DNA of 64,000 nucleotides, taken from the NCBI GenBank assembly GCA_916988195.3, contig CAKASQ030000050.1, forward strand, positions 102,067 through 166,066, written 5' to 3'. The translations under genes and the position numbers were made by a program. Below the pieces are notes generated by a model. The model saw only the letters and a list, made by a program, of their open reading frames with translations, did not search any database and had not been told where the DNA came from. Each line of letters opens with the position of its first letter. Within the stretch, counting starts at the first letter, position 1. The stretch comes from Oscillospiraceae bacterium (lineage in GTDB: Bacteria; Bacillota; Clostridia; Oscillospirales; Oscillospiraceae). Below, piece by piece: positions 58,778-64,000 of the stretch.

Positions 58778-60649
58778 TCAGTCTCGGAGATAGCAGACCC
58801 ATGCTGTGCCGTCTTTCTCGGTCACAAGTCTGTCCCCGATACGGCTCTTTGCCGTTCTCATGGTGCGTGAGGAAATCCCACGCTCATTGACTGCCTTTTC
58901 CAGTTCTGCGCTCGGCATACGCTTTCCGTCCGCAAGCAGTTCCAGAATGAGCATTTGCGCCTGTGCGGTCTTGCTCTCGGTCTTGGCGGTGTCCGTCCCG
59001 GCAAGAAGCTCGTCAGCGGTAATGTCATAAGCCCCTATCCATTCAAAACCTTTCTCGTCTCCCAGAGAAAAGGCAAGAGACTGACCGGGCGGCGCAAGGG
59101 AGCTTTTCTCATGGATAAGCACCCTCGTTGTGGGACTGTCCTTCAGCTTGCCAATAAACAGCAGACTGCGGACTGCCGCCGTAATGTCGATAGACCCCAA
59201 TCCCCGGTAGGTGCTTTGCGTTCCTGCGGCTTTGTTCAGGTGTCCAATCAGCACGATAGCGCACCCGGTAGCCTGTGCAATGTCTCCCAAACTGCGGAAT
59301 ATCGGGCGCACCTCGTTTGCTCTGTTCATGTCCACATCTGCGCCCAGAAACGCCTGTACCGGGTCAATGATAACCAGCCTTGCGTTGTTTTCCCGGATTG
59401 CCCTTGCTATGCGCTCATCGGCAAGGGTCAGCGGTGTGTCCCTATCGTCAATGACAAGCACTCGTTCAAGGTCTGCGTCAGCTTCCATCAGCCGGGGCTT
59501 AACGGTATCGCCCAAACCGTCCTCGGCGGTCTGATAGATGATGTTGAAAGGCTCAAGGGTCTCCATACCAGGTAAAGGCTTTCGGTTGGTGCAAGCCGCC
59601 GCAAGACGCATGGCAAAGTAGGTCTTACCCTCGCCGGGGTTGCCCTGTATAATCGTCAGCTTTCCAAAGGGGATATAGGGAAACCATAGCCAATCCACGC
59701 TCGTAAGCTCCACATCTGCCATGCGGAGCATGGGAACAGGCTGGGCGGTGGGCAGCTCTCGCAGCGTGATTGTCTCGGCTATGAATTTGCGGCTGGGAAT
59801 GTCCCCTTGCTGACGGAGAACATCGTTCCAGTCTTTCCTTGCCGGGACAAGGCGAATGACGGCGATCTCACCGGGAATGTCCTGTGCCAGTCGGGTGCAG
59901 GCTTCACTTCCTGCGGTGTCGCTGTCAAGGCAGAGGAACACTTTTCGGGTGTCCTTGCGTTCAGAAAGAAAACGGTCAAGGGCTTTGCCTGAAACGCCGC
60001 CCAGGGCAAGGTAGCTCCTTGTCTGCCAGTCCTGCGGATAAAGGCAGATAAAGGACAAAAGGTCAATCGGTGCTTCAAAGACAAAGAGCTGGTTGCCGTT
60101 TCCCTCATAGTGGAACGGATAGGATTTGTCAGACCCGGCAATGTCCTGTCTGAATGGGTCTGCCGTTCCTCGCACATGGGCGTATCTCGGCGTACCGCTT
60201 CGGTCTCTGCCGACAAACACAACATTGTGCCGCTTTGCGTCCTCGTAAATATCCCCGGAAAGAAGAAAAGCCTCAACAAGCGTTTTGTTGAGACCTCGGC
60301 TTTCGCAAAGATATTGAATTGCTCTGTCGGCTGTTCTATTGTGCAAGGGCAAGTGAAACGCTGTGGGCGGTGCTGTGCTGGCTTCGCTCTGTCCCTCGGC
60401 GCTTTCGCCGGTTAAGAGCTGGACTGCTTCGGGAAAGGACTTGCCGTAAAACTCCATGACAAAATCAATGGGATAGCCGCCCTTGCTCTGGCTGTGGCGA
60501 AACCACTTGTTTCCCCGGACGGTCAGGCTGTCATGTTCTTTCCAGCGGTATTCCCGTCCGCTTTTGATAAGCGTCTCTCCCTGTGTGCGGAGAAAATCTT
60601 CCAGACTGACGGCGTTTGCCCGGTCAATCTGTGCTTGGGTGTACTGCAT
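58778..60649 (-). CDS. Primase-helicase (DUF3991/TOPRIM plus RepA-like ATPase)
   Basis: This encodes 623 residues. The N-terminal 300 resemble element primases with a DUF3991 region (YRWKEHDSLTVRGNKWFRHS, SKGGYPIDFVMEFYG) and a TOPRIM fold (VFEAPIDLLSF, KVFLCLDSDTAGSEAC). The C-terminal part is a RecA-like RepA helicase: Walker A IIQGNPGEGKTYFAMRLAAA, Walker B RLVIIDPVQAFLGAD, GHLNKAAGTQS. A winged helix ends it. It should start replication of the mobilizable element. GGAGG is 6 bases before the ATG at 60649. Bases 58636-58777 hold no gene. Confidence 0.85.
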   Translation of the reverse strand: MQYTQAQIDRANAVSLEDFLRTQGETLIKSGREYRWKEHDSLTVRGNKWFRHSQSKGGYPIDFVMEFYGKSFPEAVQLLTGESAEGQSEASTAPPTAFHLPLHNRTADRAIQYLCESRGLNKTLVEAFLLSGDIYEDAKRHNVVFVGRDRSGTPRYAHVRGTADPFRQDIAGSDKSYPFHYEGNGNQLFVFEAPIDLLSFICLYPQDWQTRSYLALGGVSGKALDRFLSERKDTRKVFLCLDSDTAGSEACTRLAQDIPGEIAVIRLVPARKDWNDVLRQQGDIPSRKFIAETITLRELPTAQPVPMLRMADVELTSVDWLWFPYIPFGKLTIIQGNPGEGKTYFAMRLAAACTNRKPLPGMETLEPFNIIYQTAEDGLGDTVKPRLMEADADLERVLVIDDRDTPLTLADERIARAIRENNARLVIIDPVQAFLGADVDMNRANEVRPIFRSLGDIAQATGCAIVLIGHLNKAAGTQSTYRGLGSIDITAAVRSLLFIGKLKDSPTTRVLIHEKSSLAPPGQSLAFSLGDEKGFEWIGAYDITADELLAGTDTAKTESKTAQAQMLILELLADGKRMPSAELEKAVNERGISSRTMRTAKSRIGDRLVTEKDGTAWVCYLRD

Positions 60650-60660
60650 GGGCGTCCTCC

Positions 60661-60963
60661 TTACTTCTTGAAAACAGCGCATCGTCTGCAAATGCCATGC
60701 TCACGCTCGTCCAGCGTGTAGGGGCAGTTCGCACATTCCTCGCCGTACTGTCTCATGATAACAGGCAGATAGCCCAGCTCCTGCAACATATCAATCTGGC
60801 GGTCGGTGAGGGTGGCTTCAAAGGCAAGGCATTTCCGGGTGTGTTCGTCCAGCTCGATCAGGTCGGAAAGCGGTCTGCCATCGGTCAAAGCTTCTCCGCT
60901 CAAAAGGCGTTTTGCCGTTCTGCGGATGGGGTTGTACTCGTTCTTCCAGTCGTATTTTTTCAT
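60661..60963 (-). CDS. Small protein with cysteine motif (100 aa)
   Basis: This encodes 100 residues. The C-terminal ECANCPYTLDEREHGICRRC can bind zinc; the middle (LIELDEHTRKCLAFEATLTD) is helical. It begins inside the relaxase stop (ATGA) and ends just before the primase gene. It is common in this kind of element; function unknown. Confidence 0.65.
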   Translation of the reverse strand: MKKYDWKNEYNPIRRTAKRLLSGEALTDGRPLSDLIELDEHTRKCLAFEATLTDRQIDMLQELGYLPVIMRQYGEECANCPYTLDEREHGICRRCAVFKK

Positions 60964-62456
60964 CGTGTCATATCCTCCTTTTTGTGTCGTGTTTTGGGTC
61001 GATTTTGGAGCTTTTGTTCCTCTGTGCGCTCGTTAAATCGGGCAGCAGTATCTACACATGACTTGACCTTCCAAAGGCGGTGTAAATCGTCTCTGACGGT
61101 CTTAAACTCGCCATAGGTGGTGTTGTGCGCCTGTTCCAGCTCGTCATACTCTTCGGTCAGCTTTTTCATATCCACCTTGCCGTCCGGGAACTCCCCGGTC
61201 AGCTTGCGTCTGGCGGCGTAGAACTGTTTCAGTTCCGCTTCATGCTCTGCCTTGTACTTGGCTCTGGGCTTCTCAAACTTGATTTTCTGCAAGCCGTCAT
61301 AGACAGGCTTCAAGCTCTGGAAAGCAGCGGAGCTGTCATAGAGCTGCTTAATTGCTTTCATTCGGGCGGTCTGTTCGTCCAGCGTTTTCTTCAAGCTCTC
61401 TGTGGCAGCACTGTGTTCGCTGACACGGCTTTCCAAATCTTCAAGGGAGTAAATGCCGTTTGCCCGGAGATAATTGAAAGTCTCGTTCATCTCCTTTAGA
61501 TTGCTGACCTTGCCTTTCTGCGAATACGCCCCGGCTCTGCGCTGGGTGTAATAGGCGTTCAGCAGAGAAACAAGGTCGGGTGCCTGCGGCTTGGCAATCT
61601 CCGCTTTTGCTTCGGCAATCCAATCGAACAGGAGAGCGATTTTCTTCTTGATGTCCCGGATAACGGCATTGGTTGCCTTGATCCAGCGGTTGAACTCGCC
61701 CTTTTCGGTGCGTATACCTTTCTTCTCCATTGCCCGGACGGTTGCGCCCTCATGGACGGTGGGAAGAAGCTCCACGCCTTGCCGTTCATAGCTGCGGTGG
61801 TCGATACGAACATCAATACCTTTTTCCGCAAACTTGGCATTGCACATCTCCGCCCATGCTTCACGCCAATGTTCCAGCGTTTCGGGACTGCCCCAGTCGG
61901 TAGTGGGAACGGCGTTGAAAACAAACTCTCCGTTCTGGTCTCGGATACGGTTGCCGTCCTCGTCCAGTTCGTACACCCGGCGTTGCTTTAGTCCCCATTT
62001 GCCGTTCTGCTCGATGGGACGGATGGGGCAAAGCACATGAAAATGTGGATTGGGTATGCCGCCGTCCTCACGGTCTGGCTGGTGTACGGCGAAGTCAACC
62101 ACCATGCCCCGGCTCACAAAGTTCTCCAACAAAAATTGCCTTGCAAGAGCGATGTTTTCCTCAAGGGAAAATTCATTCTGCAAGGCAATGTCAAAGCTGT
62201 ATGCAAGCTGGGCGTTCTTTCCACGCTCGGCTTTTTCCACGGCATTCCACAAGGTCTGACGGTCTGCAAATTCCGGGGGAGCATGGGACGGCAGGAGAAT
62301 ATCGGAGCAGATCACGCCGCCCTTTCTGGTGTAGTCGCTGTACTCGCCGTAATACTCGCTATACAATCGCTCCCCGGCACGGTAGGCGGCAGAAGCGATA
62401 GCGGACTGTCCTGCGCTTCGCTTAGTCTGCGTGACGCTCAGATGAAATAGTGCCAT
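60960..62456 (-). CDS. mobA: MobA/MobL-family (MOBQ) relaxase
   Basis: This encodes 498 residues. The relaxase core shows FHLSVTQTKRSAGQSAIASA and AAYRAGERLYSEYYGE near the start, and the metal-binding motif NPHFHVLCPIRPI; VPTTDWGSPETLEHWREAWA follows. The C-terminal half is a long coiled coil. It should nick the oriT-like site at 63667-63680. It overlaps the DUF3847 gene by 35 bases. Confidence 0.92.
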   Translation of the reverse strand: MALFHLSVTQTKRSAGQSAIASAAYRAGERLYSEYYGEYSDYTRKGGVICSDILLPSHAPPEFADRQTLWNAVEKAERGKNAQLAYSFDIALQNEFSLEENIALARQFLLENFVSRGMVVDFAVHQPDREDGGIPNPHFHVLCPIRPIEQNGKWGLKQRRVYELDEDGNRIRDQNGEFVFNAVPTTDWGSPETLEHWREAWAEMCNAKFAEKGIDVRIDHRSYERQGVELLPTVHEGATVRAMEKKGIRTEKGEFNRWIKATNAVIRDIKKKIALLFDWIAEAKAEIAKPQAPDLVSLLNAYYTQRRAGAYSQKGKVSNLKEMNETFNYLRANGIYSLEDLESRVSEHSAATESLKKTLDEQTARMKAIKQLYDSSAAFQSLKPVYDGLQKIKFEKPRAKYKAEHEAELKQFYAARRKLTGEFPDGKVDMKKLTEEYDELEQAHNTTYGEFKTVRDDLHRLWKVKSCVDTAARFNERTEEQKLQNRPKTRHKKEDMTR

Positions 62457-62781
62457 CGGCTTTCAACTCCTTTTCTCTGTTTGCTTGGCTGATGTGGGTA
62501 ATCGCCATGTGACGGACGGCTTGCTGGACTTCGGACAGAGAAAAGATGTGTTCCATCAGCTCTGTCATTTCGGTGCGTGTGAGATCTTTGACCTCCGGGG
62601 CAAGGCTCTCAATCGTGCCGCCCAGATTGCAAAGGCGGTGGGTGCGCTTGGTGCGTTCGCCTTTCTCCAGATACTTCTTTCTGTTCTCCAGACGCTCCAG
62701 CTTGTGCTGTTCCTGTGCAAGCTGCGTCTCGGCTCGTTCCTTGTCGGCTCGGAGCTGTTCAAGGGTTTTCGGTTTTGCCAT
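62422..62781 (-). CDS. DUF3847 protein
   Basis: This encodes 119 residues: an N-terminal coiled coil (KTLEQLRADKERAETQLAQE) and a helical C-terminus (MTELMEHIFSLSEVQQAVRH). DUF3847 proteins precede MOBQ relaxases in Clostridial elements and probably act as the accessory oriT-binding partner. AGGAGG is upstream. Confidence 0.8.
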   Translation of the reverse strand: MAKPKTLEQLRADKERAETQLAQEQHKLERLENRKKYLEKGERTKRTHRLCNLGGTIESLAPEVKDLTRTEMTELMEHIFSLSEVQQAVRHMAITHISQANREKELKADGTISSERHAD

Positions 62782-62908
62782 TGTGCTTGACCTCCTTTTT
62801 TGATTTTGGGGATAAAAAAAGACCGCCGACTTTTCGCATAGTGCGACCAGTCAACGGTCAGTTTTTCGGTATTCAGTTGTTGTGTTCAGTTCGGTAAATT
62901 GAAGTTGG

Positions 62909-63433
62909 TCAAAGTTGTTGGCGAAGATATTCCACAACATTTCCATTCGTATCATAGAAACAGATGTTTCCTACATTGAGGGGCAGGACAATGGCGAAAG
63001 GCTTGCCACTATCAATATCAATCACCTGAATGCCGTTGCCATCATCTACTTCAAGTCGAACAATATTTTGGGTATTCATTGAGATAAATGCCCTTTCGTT
63101 ATTTCCCTCAACAACAAACTCTGCAATGTAATCATCAACCTCAACTATATCTCCACCACCACGGAAGAAATATCCAAAAGACAAGCCAGGGCGATTTACA
63201 TAGACAGAAAAAGTGTGGTCTGTCTTGTCCTGTGGGTAAGAAATAAATGCAGCCATTGTGTCGGAAATGCTTCCATCAACAATCCAATCATCCAAAATTT
63301 TTTGAGATTGGCGAATGTCTGCTTCTAAACTGTTTGCGGTTTTACCAATGTCATTGTTTGCATAAAGGAAACCGAAAACCAACACACAAGCCAAAATAAC
63401 ACCCAAGAGGATTATGGGTAATTTCTTTTTCAT
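62909..63433 (-). CDS. Membrane-anchored hypothetical protein (174 aa)
   Basis: This encodes 174 residues with an N-terminal helix (KLPIILLGVILACVLVFGFL) that acts as signal or anchor, then an outer beta-rich domain (YVNRPGLSFGYFFRGGGDIV, FVVEGNNERAFISM). Start 63433 has AAAGGAGT upstream. I do not recognise the family. It is more AT-rich than the mobilization genes and may be cargo. Confidence 0.6.
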   Translation of the reverse strand: MKKKLPIILLGVILACVLVFGFLYANNDIGKTANSLEADIRQSQKILDDWIVDGSISDTMAAFISYPQDKTDHTFSVYVNRPGLSFGYFFRGGGDIVEVDDYIAEFVVEGNNERAFISMNTQNIVRLEVDDGNGIQVIDIDSGKPFAIVLPLNVGNICFYDTNGNVVEYLRQQL

Positions 63434-63650
63434 AGAATCACACTCCTTTATCAAATTAAGATTCTTGATTTTCAAACTTGCTGGCGGCGAACGGTTTGTC
63501 AAAACCGTTTGCGGACGGCAAGTCCACAGGGGATAGCCGCTTTAGCGGCGCAAGGGGGTGTAGCCACCTTGACGGAACGAAGTGACGAAACATTCTCGGT
63601 CATGCAGTTTTCTTCTGCTGACGGAGAATGAAGCTCCGCAGGACGCACCA

Positions 63651-63696
63651 CTCTCGACAGAGAGTATAGAAGTGCGCCCTTTAGTTCCTAAAGGGA
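63651..63696. other. oriT with MOBQ-type nic motif
   Basis: TAGAAGTGCGCCCT (63667-63680) matches the RSF1010-type nic region TAAGTGCGCCCT apart from one extra base. It is preceded by the inverted repeat CTCTC-GACA-GAGAG (63651-63664) and followed by CCCTTTAGTTCCTAAAGGG (63678-63696). This is the arrangement expected for the substrate of the MOBQ relaxase at 60960. The remaining bases of 63434-63721 hold no gene but include GC-rich inverted repeats (for example near 63492-63514). Confidence 0.7.
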
Positions 63697-63721
63697 TTTT
63701 ATCAGTGCGACAAACTTGAAT

Positions 63722-63886
63722 TTAACTGTCTTTGCTAAAAAACCCTATAACAGCCATAATAAATCCTACAGGTATTAAAAGAAAAGACGCCCACATAATA
63801 CCAATGTATATCAGCTCTAAACCTGCAAGAATCATTATTGCAATACCTAAGAGCATTAAACTGTTACCAAACATAATTTTTTTCAT
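63722..63886 (-). CDS. Small membrane protein (54 aa)
   Basis: This encodes 54 residues with two hydrophobic helices (SLMLLGIAIMILAGLELIYI and ASFLLIPVGFIMAVIGFF). Start 63886 has GGAGG 9 bases upstream. No family recognised. Confidence 0.5.
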   Translation of the reverse strand: MKKIMFGNSLMLLGIAIMILAGLELIYIGIMWASFLLIPVGFIMAVIGFFSKDS

Positions 63887-64000
63887 AATGCTTTTCCTCC
63901 ACAACTTCCGAGTTGTTGCTCAATTTCGTATTCAAATTATACCATAAAACTTGTGAACAATTCTACCGCAACTTTGGACTATATGAGAAAAGTCCGAACA

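Larger units (their letters stand above)
58433..64000. mobile_element. Second mobilizable element (MOBQ), partial
   Basis: A gene set unrelated to the ICE core begins right at the virD4 break: TnpW, primase-helicase, a small Cys-rich protein, MobA/MobL relaxase, DUF3847 protein, membrane proteins and an oriT. No recombinase is present in the window, and only about 44 bases separate the break from tnpW, where a recombinase would be expected. The left end may be deleted or the recombinase may lie beyond 64 kb. Confidence 0.65.

Overview
The window looks like the chromosome of a GC-rich gut Firmicute of class Clostridia, most likely an Oscillospiraceae/Ruminococcaceae-type anaerobe. This is inferred from the Tn1549-like conjugative element, the anaerobic purine-degradation genes ssnA and ygfK, the strong AGGAGG ribosome sites and the family of ECF sigma genes; no rRNA marker is present.

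Host backbone is seen in two pieces. Bases 1-3.7 kb hold the end of a spermidine/putrescine ABC transporter operon (potA 3' end, potB, potC, potD), its terminator, and a small coiled-coil gene. Bases 20.6-27.3 kb hold tRNA-Arg(ACG), a structured leader RNA with a terminator, ssnA, ygfK and an NSS-family sodium symporter.

The two pieces are separated by a 16.9 kb genomic island (about 3770-20649) that appears to have entered the 3' end of tRNA-Arg(ACG). A 14-base copy of the tRNA end and a displaced tRNA terminator mark its far side, and matching direct repeats lie near both ends, but no integrase remains. On the minus strand it carries a defence cluster: an ABC-three-component (ABC-3C) system whose third gene is frameshifted, an XRE regulator, a C5 methyltransferase with an Eco29kI-type GIY-YIG restriction enzyme, and a DUF4238 gene. 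On the plus strand it carries a truncated phage replication module (DUF2800, DUF2815), cut off inside a DNA polymerase gene that is fused in frame to the tail of an ECF sigma gene. Three ECF sigma/membrane-protein pairs and one ECF/zinc-finger anti-sigma pair on the opposite strand follow.

From 27.3 kb to the end of the window lies a Tn1549-family ICE inserted in tRNA-Arg(CCT). In order it has the attachment site, a small gene, tyrosine integrase, a triple-HTH protein, excisionase, MazF-like toxin, a C-terminally truncated LtrC/methylase protein containing a nested tnpV gene, TTRAP, YodL, an accessory protein, topoisomerase III, a DUF4143 ATPase, the CD1107/DUF4315/CD1108 group, VirB4, PrgI, TrbL/VirB6-like protein, Maff2 and VirD4. 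It is a nest of elements. A 9.24 kb integrative mobilizable element (serine recombinase, TnpW, DnaC-like and replisome-organizer proteins, MOBP-type relaxase with MobC, sigma genes) splits maff2 exactly at 47455/56695. A second mobilizable element (TnpW, primase-helicase, MOBQ relaxase, nic-site-like oriT) abuts a truncated virD4 at about 58432 and runs off the window. Loss of the LtrC C-terminus and of the VirD4 N-terminus suggests the ICE no longer transfers unaided.
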